NCBI RefSeq assembly: GCF_011046245.1
Contig: NZ_CP049244.1
Location: 1,178,001 to 1,242,000 of the forward strand
Source of the DNA: Allorhizobium pseudoryzae
GTDB taxonomy: Bacteria; Pseudomonadota; Alphaproteobacteria; Rhizobiales; Rhizobiaceae
Length of the DNA: 64,000 bases
Direction: 5' to 3'
Shown here: positions 26,966 through 36,676 of the stretch, piece after piece
How the letters are laid out: each line of letters starts with the position of its first letter
How positions within the stretch are numbered: position 1 is the first letter of the stretch
Made by a program: the position numbers and the translations under genes
The notes under the pieces: generated by a model
What the model saw: the letters and a program-made list of their open reading frames with translations, nothing else
The model's database searches: none
Told to the model about the DNA's origin: nothing

Positions 26966-27919
26966 CTACCAGGATTTCCAGCCGATCAGCAGGCCGAGAT
27001 CCCGATCCTGCGCGTCCTGCCGTGCGCGCTCGACATCGGCGACATCCGCGCGGCGGGGCAGGTTGGCGGCGACGAACCGGGCATCCGGCACGTGGAACGT
27101 CGTGCCGCGGAAGAGCAGCGTCATGATCAGCGGTCCGGTGGACCACCAGGCCGGGCCATCCGGCAGAAGCCGTGTCACGTCCGGCAGGATGGCGAGCATT
27201 CGCTCGAAGACCGGGTGAGCGGCGGGCGTGGCGATGAAGGAATTCGTCAGCAGCAGGCTGCCCATGCCCGTCTCGCGCGACGTATCCTCGGCAAGCGCCG
27301 ATAGCCCCGTGAGCGGCAGGAGATCGGCAAAGCTCAGGTCGTCGCGGGCGGGGTACCAGTCGCAGTCGACATAGATGCCGCCCTCTTTTGCCAAAACCGC
27401 ATAACGGGCGATATCGACGGCGCCCGGATAATCGCCCGCCGCCAGCATGTGCGCGAAGGTCGGGTGATCGTGGATGCCGATCGCTTCGAGGTCCGCTTCG
27501 CGCCACAGCCGGTATTGCAGGCCATGGCGTTGCGCATGAGTGCGCCAGGCTTCGATGCCAGGGGGCAGGGGAAGGGTGCCGATCCAGATCTGGTGGAGGA
27601 CGGGCGGCACGGCGTCGCGATTGCGCGCGTTCATGGCCCGCCGTTCTGCACTGGAAAAGCCGACGAAGGGCGCCAGGAGATCGGGCGGCGGCACCAGCGT
27701 CTGCTGCAGGCCCATGCGCTCCACCATGCGCTTCTCGGCCTTGGCGAGCTTCAGGTAGGCCGAGTGCAGCTTGCGCGGGAGGCCGAGCAGCGTTGTGTGC
27801 CCCAGTTCGCCATCGTTGTGCGCTTCGGCGGCGAGGGCATCGAGTCTCGTGCGCGCCAGGGCATGATCACCGGCTGCGATCGCCGCGCGGATCTCCAACA
27901 GTCTCTGCCGTGGTGTCAT
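26966..27919 (-). CDS. GT32-like glycosyltransferase with DXD motif
   Basis: A 317-residue protein whose centre matches the DXD sugar-binding region of family 32 glycosyltransferases. It has VPPVLHQIWIGTLPLP, then DIARYAVLAKEGGIYVDCDW with Asp185 and Asp187, followed by a conserved tail with WWSTGPLIMT. The first ~100 residues are helical and not recognised. It stands alone on its strand and converges with the deacetylase gene, 7 bases apart. Confidence 0.85.
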   Translation of the reverse strand: MTPRQRLLEIRAAIAAGDHALARTRLDALAAEAHNDGELGHTTLLGLPRKLHSAYLKLAKAEKRMVERMGLQQTLVPPPDLLAPFVGFSSAERRAMNARNRDAVPPVLHQIWIGTLPLPPGIEAWRTHAQRHGLQYRLWREADLEAIGIHDHPTFAHMLAAGDYPGAVDIARYAVLAKEGGIYVDCDWYPARDDLSFADLLPLTGLSALAEDTSRETGMGSLLLTNSFIATPAAHPVFERMLAILPDVTRLLPDGPAWWSTGPLIMTLLFRGTTFHVPDARFVAANLPRRADVADVERARQDAQDRDLGLLIGWKSW

Positions 27920-27992
27920 CTGGCTATGTCTTCCTGTGTCATCCCGTGTCCTGGCCCTTGTTCACCCGGTTCATGTCGCAATTGCGCACAAA

Positions 27993-28020
27993 TTGACAAG
28001 CTTTGCCCGAATTTCTCGGG
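27993..28020 (+). promoter_or_regulatory. TTGACA and small hairpin in the region before the first Opp importer
   Basis: The 271-base gap between the GT32-like gene and the importer holds a perfect TTGACA (27993-27998) and, 7 bases on, the inverted repeat CCCGA-ATTTC-TCGGG (28006-28020). No good -10 lies at the right distance, so the promoter call is tentative. I see no gene in the rest of the gap. Confidence 0.25.
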
Positions 28021-28190
28021 AACTGTCATCTTCCGGATAGGGTTTTTGAATCAGATCAATACGTTGATGGACCGGACGGTGATGTAGTCGTTGATCATAG
28101 ACATGAGCAAGACGCTGCGATACGGTCTTGAAAAACAGTGGGGACAGGCCTGCCTGAGCAAGATGCCGGGCGGTTTCGGGAACATACTTG

Positions 28191-30074
28191 ATGACTGAAC
28201 GCTCGGATCTGCTCCGTGTCGATGATCTTGCGGTCTCCTTTCCGGTGATGGGCGGAGAGATTCGCGCCGTGCGGGGCATCAGCATGCGCCTGAGGCCGGG
28301 CAAGGTCACGGCGCTGGTGGGCGAATCTGGTTCGGGCAAATCGGTGCTTGGCCGCAGCATCATCGGCATCGAATCCGAAGCGGCCCGGGTGGTCGGCAGC
28401 GCCGTGTTCACCGATCCGGAGACGGGCGAGCAGATCGATCTTCTGAAGCTTCCGCGAGGCGGCCGCAAGATCCGCGCCATTCGCGGCAACCGCATCGGCA
28501 TGATCTTCCAGGAGCCGATGACCTCCTTTTCGCCCATGCATACCGTGGGAAACCAGATCGAAGAAAGCCTGAAGATCCATTCGGTTCTCTCCCCAAAGGA
28601 GCGACGGGAACGCTGCGAGGAAATGCTGGGACTCGTCGGCTTTACCGACCCCGCGCGTGCCTTCGACATGTATCCCTTCGAGCTGTCCGGCGGCATGCGC
28701 CAGCGTGCGATGATCGCAATGGCGCTGATCTGCAAGCCGTCGCTTCTGATTGCCGACGAGCCGACGACGGCGCTCGACGTCACCATTCAGGCACAGATCC
28801 TCAAGCTCCTGCGGGAGTTGCAATCCAAGCTCGGAATGGCCGTGCTGCTGATCACGCACGATCTTGGCGTGGTGGCCAGCATGGCGGACGAGGTGGTCGT
28901 CGTCTATCGCGGCGAGGTGATGGAGGCTGGACCGGTGGAGGCGATCTTCCGCAATCCCAGCCACGCCTACACGCAAGGGCTGATGAATGCCGTGCCGGAT
29001 TTCGATATGGCCCGCGACGAGCGGTTGAAGCCGCTGCGCGAAATCCGCGTCGAGACAGCCGGGCTTCTGGAGAAATGCGAGGTCATGGCCGGCGCATCGC
29101 CCGTACTGCTGAGCGTGCGCCATGTGACGAAATCCTTCCACTCCAAACGGGGTGGCGGCTTTGGTCTTGCCCCCCCGCCGCCCACACTTGCGGTCAACGA
29201 TGTCAGCTTCGATATCCTGCGTGGGGAAACCCTTGGTCTCGTCGGTGAAAGCGGCTGCGGCAAGACGACCCTCAGCAAGATCCTGATGCGTGGCGTGACC
29301 GCGGATTCGGGCGAGATTTCCTATCTCGGTGAACAGCGCCCGATCGACGTGCTGAAGGCCGAGGGGGACGATCTCGAGACGCTGCGCAAGCGCATCCAGA
29401 TGGTGTTCCAGGACCCGGTCTCGTCGCTCTCGCCGCGCATGACGATCCGCAACATCATCGCCGAGCCGCTGGAAATTCATCGCCGTGGCGACAGCCGGGC
29501 CCGCCAGGATGCCGTCAACCGACTGGTGCGGGCGATCGGCCTGCCGGAAAGCACGCTTTCGCGGTATCCGCACAGTTTTTCCGGTGGCCAGCGCCAGCGG
29601 ATCGGCATCGCGAGAGCCCTGGCGCTCAGCCCCAACCTGTTGATCTGCGACGAACCCGTGTCGGCGCTGGATGTGTCGATCCAGGCGCAGATCCTCAACC
29701 TGATGAAGGATCTGAAGCGGGATCTGGGGCTGACCTACCTCTTCATTTCGCACAATCTCGCGGTGGTGAACTACATGGCGGATCGGGTGGCGGTGATGTA
29801 TGCCGGTCGGATCGTCGAGATCGCACCCTGCGACGTGATCATGCGCCAGCCGGTGCATCCCTACACGAAAAAGCTTCTGGCGGCGGTACCGGTGCCAAAT
29901 CTTGACCATCCACTGGATTTTGCCGCTGTCGGCACGCCAAGTTCGGTGGCGAAAAAGGAATGGGCACGGCAGTTCCTGGCAGAGGACGCCGGCGATCTGA
30001 CCCATGCCGATCTCGGCGGCGGACACCTGGTGCTGGCGCGTCGCAATGTCGATGCGCGGGAGTTGCGGCCATGA
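28191..30074 (+). CDS. Opp-type ABC importer, fused double ATP-binding protein
   Basis: A 627-residue protein joining the OppD and OppF ATPases of a peptide/oligosaccharide-family importer in one chain. The first domain has GESGSGKS (Lys50), LSGGMRQR and [12 protein letters not shown]. The second has GESGCGKT (Lys358), FSGGQRQR and LLICDEPVSALD. All catalytic motifs are intact in both. It heads a four-gene importer operon, unlike the second Opp system at 46453 where the two ATPases are separate and come last. ATG 28191 is used; a TTG codon directly before it is the alternative. The binding-protein gene overlaps its stop by four bases. Confidence 0.93.
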   Translation: MTERSDLLRVDDLAVSFPVMGGEIRAVRGISMRLRPGKVTALVGESGSGKSVLGRSIIGIESEAARVVGSAVFTDPETGEQIDLLKLPRGGRKIRAIRGNRIGMIFQEPMTSFSPMHTVGNQIEESLKIHSVLSPKERRERCEEMLGLVGFTDPARAFDMYPFELSGGMRQRAMIAMALICKPSLLIADEPTTALDVTIQAQILKLLRELQSKLGMAVLLITHDLGVVASMADEVVVVYRGEVMEAGPVEAIFRNPSHAYTQGLMNAVPDFDMARDERLKPLREIRVETAGLLEKCEVMAGASPVLLSVRHVTKSFHSKRGGGFGLAPPPPTLAVNDVSFDILRGETLGLVGESGCGKTTLSKILMRGVTADSGEISYLGEQRPIDVLKAEGDDLETLRKRIQMVFQDPVSSLSPRMTIRNIIAEPLEIHRRGDSRARQDAVNRLVRAIGLPESTLSRYPHSFSGGQRQRIGIARALALSPNLLICDEPVSALDVSIQAQILNLMKDLKRDLGLTYLFISHNLAVVNYMADRVAVMYAGRIVEIAPCDVIMRQPVHPYTKKLLAAVPVPNLDHPLDFAAVGTPSSVAKKEWARQFLAEDAGDLTHADLGGGHLVLARRNVDARELRP

Positions 30075-31972
30075 TCACACGACGCCAGGCGCTGGCCCTC
30101 TTGGCCGGCACCTTCCTTCCGAAACAGGCGTTTTCCGCCTATCTGGAATCCGACTATCTCGAGACGATGGAAGCGGGAGGGGCGCTTCCGCCGATTGGCG
30201 AGCGGCTGCCGAAAAACCCACGGGTCGTCGATCTTGCCGCGAACGGCAAGCTGACCGGCCGTTTCGGCGGTTCAATCCGCATGTTGATCGGCGGGCAGCG
30301 TGACATCCGCTATATGCCGGTCATCTCCTATGCCCGCCTCGTCGGGTTCAACGAGCGGCTGGAATTCGAGCCGGACCTCGCGGAAAGTTTCGAGGTTCAG
30401 GACGAGCGCGTCTTCACCTTCAAGCTGCGCGAGGGGCATCGCTGGTCGGACGGGACGCCGTTCACCGCGGAGGACTTCCGGTTCGTCTGGGAGGACATGT
30501 TCAACTTCAAGGAACTCTACAAGGGCGGCATTCCGGCCAGTCTCAAGCTGCACGGCAAGGGCCCGCGCTTTGAGATTCTCGATCCGCTCACCATCCGCTA
30601 TTCCTGGGACGAGCCCAATCCGGATTTCCTGACCGACGTCGCCTCGGCCTCGCCGCTTCGCCTGATGATGCCGGCGGCCTATCTCCGGCAGTTCCACAAG
30701 AAGTACCAGACGAAGGAAAGACTGGACGAACTGGTGGCGCGGGAGCGGGTGAAGGACTGGGTGGCGCTTTTCCAGCGCATGTCGCGCACGGTGCGGCCGG
30801 AAAACCCGGATCTGCCGTCACTGGACGCCTGGTGCAACCGCACGACGCCGCCTTCCGGTCGTTTCGTCTTCGAGCGCAATCCCTATTATCACCGGGTCGA
30901 TGAAAAGGGGCAGCAACTGCCCTATGTCGATCGCATCCTGATGGATGTCGGCTCGCCCGATCTGATCGCGGCAAAGACCGGCACCGGCGAAAGCGATCTG
31001 CAGTTCTCCAACCTCGATTTTTCCGACTACACGTTTCTGAAGAATGCCGAGCAGCGCTATCCGCTGACCGTCGATCTGTGGAAGCGTATCCAGGGATCGC
31101 GCGTCTGCATGTTCCCCAACCTCAACTGCAAGGATGAGGTCTGGCGCTCTCTCTGGCGGGATGTGCGGGTGAGACGGGCGCTGTCGCTCGCCATCAACCG
31201 CATGGAAATCAACAAGGCGGTGTTCTTCGGTCTTGCCAAGGAAAGCGCCAACACTATCCTGCCCGCAAGTCCGCTCTTCCGGCCCGCGTACCGCGATGCC
31301 TGGGCGATGTTCAATCCGGCGGAAGCAAACCGTCTTCTGGATGACGTGGGGCTGACCGAACGGGACAGTTACGGCACGCGAATCCTGCCGGATGGCCGCC
31401 CGGCGAAGGTGACGGTGGAATCGGCCGGCGAAAACACCGTCGAGGGTGATGTCCTCGAACTCATCCGCGATTACTGGGCCGAGATCGGCATCAAAATCTT
31501 CGTGCGGGTGTCGCAGCGCGAACTCCTGCGCCGGCGCCTGAAGGGCGGCGACACGATCATGACCGTCGGCCAGGGTATCGACAACGGCATTCCGACCGCC
31601 GACATGTCGCCGAAGGATCTGGCGCCCACCAGCGACGATCATCAGCACTGGCCGCTCTGGGGCCTGCACGCCATGTCCGGCGGAAGCGATGGCCATGCGC
31701 CGGATCTGCCGGAAGCGGTGCAGCTTCTCGACCTGCTGAAGGCGTGGCAAAGGGCGCCGAACGCCACCGAACGCACCGGTCTCTGGCACCAGATGCTGGC
31801 CCTTTACACCGACCAGGTCTTCACCATCGGCACGGTCAATGCCACGCTTCAGCCGATCGTTCATGCCGAACAGCTGCGCAACGTGCCGAAGGACGGCCTC
31901 TACGGCTACGATCCGCTCTCCTATCTCGGCGTCTATATGCCCGACACATTCTGGTACGACCGCGATGCGTGA
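30071..31972 (+). CDS. Opp-type ABC importer, binding protein
   Basis: A 633-residue family 5 solute-binding protein. The N-terminus MITRRQALALLAGTFLP has a twin arginine followed by a hydrophobic stretch, so Tat export is possible. The mature part has the family pattern (FTFKLREGHRWSDGTPFTAEDF, PSGRFVFERNPYYHRVD, VRRALSLAINRMEINKAVFF). It is of the same subfamily as the binding protein at 46453 (both have an ERLPKNP/QRLPEKP segment near the start of the mature protein). That subfamily often serves oligosaccharides in rhizobia. It overlaps the ATPase gene by four bases and the permease gene by eight. Confidence 0.9.
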   Translation: MITRRQALALLAGTFLPKQAFSAYLESDYLETMEAGGALPPIGERLPKNPRVVDLAANGKLTGRFGGSIRMLIGGQRDIRYMPVISYARLVGFNERLEFEPDLAESFEVQDERVFTFKLREGHRWSDGTPFTAEDFRFVWEDMFNFKELYKGGIPASLKLHGKGPRFEILDPLTIRYSWDEPNPDFLTDVASASPLRLMMPAAYLRQFHKKYQTKERLDELVARERVKDWVALFQRMSRTVRPENPDLPSLDAWCNRTTPPSGRFVFERNPYYHRVDEKGQQLPYVDRILMDVGSPDLIAAKTGTGESDLQFSNLDFSDYTFLKNAEQRYPLTVDLWKRIQGSRVCMFPNLNCKDEVWRSLWRDVRVRRALSLAINRMEINKAVFFGLAKESANTILPASPLFRPAYRDAWAMFNPAEANRLLDDVGLTERDSYGTRILPDGRPAKVTVESAGENTVEGDVLELIRDYWAEIGIKIFVRVSQRELLRRRLKGGDTIMTVGQGIDNGIPTADMSPKDLAPTSDDHQHWPLWGLHAMSGGSDGHAPDLPEAVQLLDLLKAWQRAPNATERTGLWHQMLALYTDQVFTIGTVNATLQPIVHAEQLRNVPKDGLYGYDPLSYLGVYMPDTFWYDRDA

Positions 31973-32972
31973 ATTCATCCGTTACATCCTCTGGCGCATG
32001 CTGGTGATGATCCCCACGCTGCTGCTGATTTCGATGCTGATCTTCACGATCATCGAATTGCCGCCGGGCGATTATTTCGAAAGCTATGTGGAGGAGCTGA
32101 AGGCGATCGGCGAAAAGGCCGACATGGAGCAGATCGAGCAGTTGCGGGCGCAATATGGCTTCGATCAGCCGCTGCCGATCCGCTACCTGAACTGGGTCGG
32201 CGGCATGTTTGTCGGCGATTTCGGTTATTCCTTCGAATACCGGCTGCCGGTCTCAGACGTCGTCGGCGACCGGTTGTGGCTGACGATCCTGGTCTCCACC
32301 GTCACCATCATCCTCACCTGGCTGATCGCCTTTCCGATCGGCATCTATTCCGCCACCCACCAGTACAGCTGGGGTGATTACGGGCTGACGCTTCTCGGGT
32401 TGATCGGCCTTGCCGTGCCCAATTTCGTGCTGGCACTGGTGCTGATGTACCTCGCCAACATCTGGTTCGGCACGTCCATCGGCCATCTGATGGACCAGAG
32501 ATACCTCAATGAACCGATGAGCTGGGACAAGTTCAAGTCGATCCTGGAGCATTTGTGGATCCCGGTGATCATCATCGGCACCGCGGGAACGGCGGCAATG
32601 GTGCGGCGGGTGCGGGCCAATCTTCTGGATGAATTGCACAAGCAGTATGTGATGACGGCGAAGGCGAAGGGCCTTCACCCCTTCCGCCGCCTCGTCAAAT
32701 ATCCGCTGCGCATGTCCTTGAATTTCTTCATCTCCGACATCGGCTCCATCCTGCCGGCGGTCATCTCGGGTGCGGAAATCACGGCGGTCGTGCTGTCGCT
32801 CGAAACCACCGGCCCGATGCTGATCCGCGCCCTGCAAAGCCAGGACATGTATCTCGCCGGCTCCTTCCTGATGTTCCTTGCCTTCCTCACCGTGATCGGC
32901 GTTCTGATCTCCGACATCGCCCTTGCGCTGCTTGACCCGCGCATCCGTCTGCAGGGAGGAAGCACGAAGTGA
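31965..32972 (+). CDS. Opp-type ABC importer, permease (OppB-like)
   Basis: A 335-residue inner membrane permease. It has the N-terminal YILWRMLVMIPTLLLISMLI span, the GDFGYSFEYRLPVSDVVGDR segment, several further spans, and the EAA loop YVMTAKAKGLHPFRRLVKYP. The insert of about 45 residues after the first span (up to YGFDQPLPIRYL) is normal for the family. The start ATG lies inside the end of the binding-protein gene. The GTG of the next permease gene overlaps its stop. Confidence 0.92.
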   Translation: MREFIRYILWRMLVMIPTLLLISMLIFTIIELPPGDYFESYVEELKAIGEKADMEQIEQLRAQYGFDQPLPIRYLNWVGGMFVGDFGYSFEYRLPVSDVVGDRLWLTILVSTVTIILTWLIAFPIGIYSATHQYSWGDYGLTLLGLIGLAVPNFVLALVLMYLANIWFGTSIGHLMDQRYLNEPMSWDKFKSILEHLWIPVIIIGTAGTAAMVRRVRANLLDELHKQYVMTAKAKGLHPFRRLVKYPLRMSLNFFISDIGSILPAVISGAEITAVVLSLETTGPMLIRALQSQDMYLAGSFLMFLAFLTVIGVLISDIALALLDPRIRLQGGSTK

Positions 32973-34141
32973 ACACGCGCACGCCGGAGACATCGGATAC
33001 GTTGCCGCATTTTGTGCGGCAGGACCCGTTCGATCCCTATGCCGATGACCTGGCGAGTTCCGGTTCGCTCGCGGATCAGGCGTCGCAGCTGAAACTGATG
33101 TGGTGGCGCTTCAAGCGGCATCGGCTGGCGCTCATCTCCGGCATCGCGCTGCTGATTGCCTATCTGATGATCGCGGTTGCCGAGTTCCTGGCGCCCTACA
33201 AGGTGCATACGCGCAACATGGATTTCATCTATGCACCGCCGCAATCGGTGCATCTCTTCCATGACGGCGCGTTCATCGGCCCCTTCGTCTACGGCCAGGC
33301 GATGACGCTCGACATGCAGACGCTCCGGCGCGTCTATACCGACGACAAGACCGACATCCAGAAGCTGCGTTTTTTCTGTTCCGGCGAAACCTACCGGTTC
33401 TGGGGACTGTTCGAGGCAGATCTGCACTTCGTCTGTCCCGCGGAAAACGGCCATTTCTTCCTGCTCGGAACGGATCGCCTGGGACGCGACATCTTCTCCC
33501 GCATTCTCTATGGCGCGCGGATTTCGCTCACCATCGGCCTGCTCGGCGTGATGACCAGCTTCGTTCTCGGCATTGTGATCGGCGGCCTTGCCGGTTACTG
33601 GGGCGGCTGGTTCGACCTCGTCGTTCAGCGCATCATCGAGGTCTTGCAGTCCATTCCGACGATCCCGCTGTGGCTGGCGCTCGCCGCCATCATGCCGGTC
33701 GATTGGAGCCCGTTGTTCGTCTATCTCGGCATCACCTTTATCCTGGGGTTGCTGGACTGGACGGGGCTTGCGCGTGCAGTCCGCTCCAAGCTACTGGCGC
33801 TGCGCGAAGAGGACTATGTGCTGGCCGCGCAACTGATGGGGGCGGGGAGTGCCCGCATCATCGGGCGCCACCTCGTGCCCGGCTTCATGTCGCACCTGAT
33901 TGCCAGTGCCACACTCACAATTCCGGGAATGATCCTTGGCGAAACCACCCTCAGCTTCCTAGGTTTGGGCCTGAGGCCGCCGATCACCAGCTGGGGCGTG
34001 CTTCTGACGGAGGCCCGATCGGTGAGCGTTCTTGCTCTTTATCCGTGGCTTCTGTTCCCGGTTATACCGGTCATTTTCGTGATCCTCGCCTTCAATTTCC
34101 TGGGCGATGGTCTTAGAGATGCCGCCGACCCGTACAAATGA
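32969..34141 (+). CDS. Opp-type ABC importer, permease (OppC-like)
   Basis: A 390-residue permease, longer than usual OppC because of a ~100-residue periplasmic insert between the first span (LISGIALLIAYLMIAVAEFL) and the GTDRLGRDIFSRILYGARIS segment. The same insert is seen in the permease at 49506, which supports common ancestry of the two systems. The EAA loop (DYVLAAQLMGAGSARIIGRHL) and the terminal FNFLGDGLRDAADPYK are typical. The GTG start is preceded by GGGAGG and overlaps the upstream stop. Confidence 0.92.
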   Translation: MNTRTPETSDTLPHFVRQDPFDPYADDLASSGSLADQASQLKLMWWRFKRHRLALISGIALLIAYLMIAVAEFLAPYKVHTRNMDFIYAPPQSVHLFHDGAFIGPFVYGQAMTLDMQTLRRVYTDDKTDIQKLRFFCSGETYRFWGLFEADLHFVCPAENGHFFLLGTDRLGRDIFSRILYGARISLTIGLLGVMTSFVLGIVIGGLAGYWGGWFDLVVQRIIEVLQSIPTIPLWLALAAIMPVDWSPLFVYLGITFILGLLDWTGLARAVRSKLLALREEDYVLAAQLMGAGSARIIGRHLVPGFMSHLIASATLTIPGMILGETTLSFLGLGLRPPITSWGVLLTEARSVSVLALYPWLLFPVIPVIFVILAFNFLGDGLRDAADPYK

Positions 34142-34202
34142 GATACTCGGATTGCGCGGGGGAGCGTGTCCGGCACTTGGAATTCGAAGGAGAAGACAGA
34201 GT

Positions 34203-35405
34203 ATGCCGAGACGAAACGCCCGTATTCTGATGTACAGCCATGACACGTTCGGGCTTGGTCATCTGCGCCGCTGTCGCACCATTGCGCATTCGCTCGTCGA
34301 GGATTTTCGCGGACTGAATGTATTGATCATCTCCGGTGCGACGATTGCCGGCGCGTTCGACTACCGGGCGCGCGTGGATTTCGTGAAGATCCCGAGCGTC
34401 ATCAAGTTGCGCAACGGCGAATACACGTCGATGGACCAGCATATCGACCTTCAGGAAACCCTGAAGATGCGTCAGTCGATCATTCGCCACACGGCCGAAA
34501 CCTTTGAGCCGGATATCTTCATCATCGACAAGGAGCCGCTTGGCCTGCGCGGTGAGGTGGAGGATACCCTTGCCTACCTGAAGACCCGCGGCACGACGCT
34601 GGTGCTGGGTCTTCGCGACGTGATGGACGCGCCGCACCTGCTTGAGGCGGAATGGAAACGTCATGATGTGCTGCCGAAGATCGGCAACCTTTATGACGAC
34701 GTGTGGATCTACGGACCCCCGGATTTCTACGATCCGCTGACCGGCATCGATGTGCCGGCGAGCGTGCGCAACAAAATGAATTTCGTCGGGTTCCTGCAGC
34801 GGAAATCCTATGCCGAAGCGGTGGAGCCGGGGTCGGATGCGGGTGATTACATCCTCGTGACCACCGGCGGCGGTGGCGATGGCGCAGACTTGGTGCGCGA
34901 CGTGATTGCCGCCTACGAGGCCGACCCGACGCTGACGCAGAAAGCGGTGATCGTGCTGGGTCCGTACATGTCGGCGGAGCAGCGTGCCCATTTCCGGGAG
35001 GCATCCCAGCGCCACCCGTATCTGGAAATCCTCGAATTCGACAACCGCCTCGAAGATCGTATCGCCGGCGCCAAGGCGGTGATCGCCATGGGCGGCTATA
35101 ACACCTATTGCGAGATCCTGTCCTTCGACAAACCGGCGCTCATTGTGCCGCGCACGCAGCCGCGCGAGGAGCAGTTGATCCGCGCGACCCGGGCACAGGA
35201 ACTCGGCCTGATCAGCATGCTGTCTGCCGAGGATTCCGCCGACAGCATCCGTTTTGCCGCCGCGATCAAGGATTTGTTGAAGCGAGATCCTCCCTCCGTC
35301 AGCGCGCCCGGACTGCAGCTGGAAGGCCTGCCGACGATTTCCCGGATCGTCGAAGGGTTGTTGCGGCAAAAGGGAAACCCGCATCTCTATCTGGCGCAAG
35401 GCTAG
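34203..35405 (+). CDS. GT-B glycosyltransferase of the COG4671 type
   Basis: A 400-residue protein with a MurG-like architecture. The N-terminus reads ILMYSHDTFGLGHLRRCRTI, with the family's GLGH motif, and the C-terminal half has VTTGGGGDGADLV and AMGGYNTYCEILSFDKPALI, the nucleotide-sugar-binding signature of this fold. ATG 34203 is preceded by AAGGAG; the frame is open upstream into the permease gene but without a site. It begins a set of three glycosyltransferase genes. The acceptor is unknown. Confidence 0.82.
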   Translation: MPRRNARILMYSHDTFGLGHLRRCRTIAHSLVEDFRGLNVLIISGATIAGAFDYRARVDFVKIPSVIKLRNGEYTSMDQHIDLQETLKMRQSIIRHTAETFEPDIFIIDKEPLGLRGEVEDTLAYLKTRGTTLVLGLRDVMDAPHLLEAEWKRHDVLPKIGNLYDDVWIYGPPDFYDPLTGIDVPASVRNKMNFVGFLQRKSYAEAVEPGSDAGDYILVTTGGGGDGADLVRDVIAAYEADPTLTQKAVIVLGPYMSAEQRAHFREASQRHPYLEILEFDNRLEDRIAGAKAVIAMGGYNTYCEILSFDKPALIVPRTQPREEQLIRATRAQELGLISMLSAEDSADSIRFAAAIKDLLKRDPPSVSAPGLQLEGLPTISRIVEGLLRQKGNPHLYLAQG

Positions 35406-35412
35406 AACCCGC

Positions 35413-36660
35413 ATGCCCTCCATGAAGAAGATCGTGGTTCTCCTGAAAGGTTATCCGCGCCTTTCGGAGACCTTCATCGCGCAGGAACTGCTCGGCCTGG
35501 AACGGGCCGGTTTCGACCTCGAGCTGGTGGCCATGCGCCGGCCGACCGACAAGAAACGCCATCCCATCCACGACGAGATCCAGGCGCCTGTCTGGTACCT
35601 GCCCGAATATCTGCATGAGGAACCGCTTAGGGTGCTGAGGGCGCTGACAAAGGTGCGCAGGATGCCCGGCTTTTCGGCGGCGCTGGCCGCATTCTGGAAA
35701 GACCTGAAGCGGGATGTCTCCCGCAACCGGTTCCGGCGGTTCGGCCAGGCCGCGGTGCTGGTGGCCGAGTGGCCGAAGGATGCTGGCTGGCTGCACGTGC
35801 ATTTCATCCACACCCCCGCCTCCGTCGCAAGATATGCGGCGATGATGAATGGCCTGTCGTGGACCGTGTCGGCGCATGCCAAGGACATCTGGACCTCTCC
35901 GGATTGGGAGCTTCAGGAGAAGCTCGCCGATGCCGACTGGGCGGTGACCTGCACCCGCGTCGGGTTCGATCAGCTGACGACACTGTCCCGTGGGCGCAAC
36001 AACGTGCACCTCAGCTATCATGGGCTTGATCTCGACCGGTTTCCCCATTTTACCGCCGAACGACCGGCGCGTGACGGATCGGACCCAGCCGATCCGATCC
36101 GGATCGTGAGCGTCGGACGGGCGGTCAAGAAGAAGGGCTATGACGTTCTCTTGCAGGCGCTGGCCAGACTGCCCAGGGAAATCGCCTGGAATTTCACGCA
36201 TATCGGCGGCGGTGACGAATTGCCGCGGCTGAAGCAGCTGGCGGAAACGCTGGGCTTGTCCGGGCGCATCACCTGGAAGGGCGCGCTCGACCAGAAGGAC
36301 GTGCTGCAGCATTACCGCGACAGCGACCTTTTCGCGCTGGCCTGCCGCATCACCGCGGATGGGGATCGGGACGGTCTGCCGAATGTGATGGTCGAGGCCG
36401 CAAGCCAGGGGCTTCCCGTCGTCTCGACTACCGTTTCGGGCATCGTGGAACTGTTCACGGATCAGGAGAACAGTCTTCTCGTGGAACCTGAGCAGCCAGC
36501 CGCGCTGGCCTTTGCGCTCGAGAAGATGATCCGCGATCCGGAGCTGCGCCGTCGGTTGGCGACAAAGGCCGAAGAACGGGTGCGTCGCGACTTCGACCAC
36601 CAGAACAGCATTCGCGACCTCGATCGCCTGTTCACGGCAAGCTGGTCGCGCGGGAGCTGA
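35413..36660 (+). CDS. family 4 glycosyltransferase
   Basis: A retaining GT-B enzyme of 415 residues. It starts KKIVVLLKGYPRLSETFIAQE, a segment common in exopolysaccharide GT4 enzymes. The C-terminal domain has IRIVSVGRAVKKKGYDVLLQ, GGGDELPRLKQLAETLGL and DRDGLPNVMVEAASQGLPVV with the conserved glutamate. It starts 7 bases after the previous gene and ends 16 bases before the next, so the three are one transcription unit. Confidence 0.9.
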   Translation: MPSMKKIVVLLKGYPRLSETFIAQELLGLERAGFDLELVAMRRPTDKKRHPIHDEIQAPVWYLPEYLHEEPLRVLRALTKVRRMPGFSAALAAFWKDLKRDVSRNRFRRFGQAAVLVAEWPKDAGWLHVHFIHTPASVARYAAMMNGLSWTVSAHAKDIWTSPDWELQEKLADADWAVTCTRVGFDQLTTLSRGRNNVHLSYHGLDLDRFPHFTAERPARDGSDPADPIRIVSVGRAVKKKGYDVLLQALARLPREIAWNFTHIGGGDELPRLKQLAETLGLSGRITWKGALDQKDVLQHYRDSDLFALACRITADGDRDGLPNVMVEAASQGLPVVSTTVSGIVELFTDQENSLLVEPEQPAALAFALEKMIRDPELRRRLATKAEERVRRDFDHQNSIRDLDRLFTASWSRGS

Positions 36661-36676
36661 GCCGAGAGCCTGAGCA

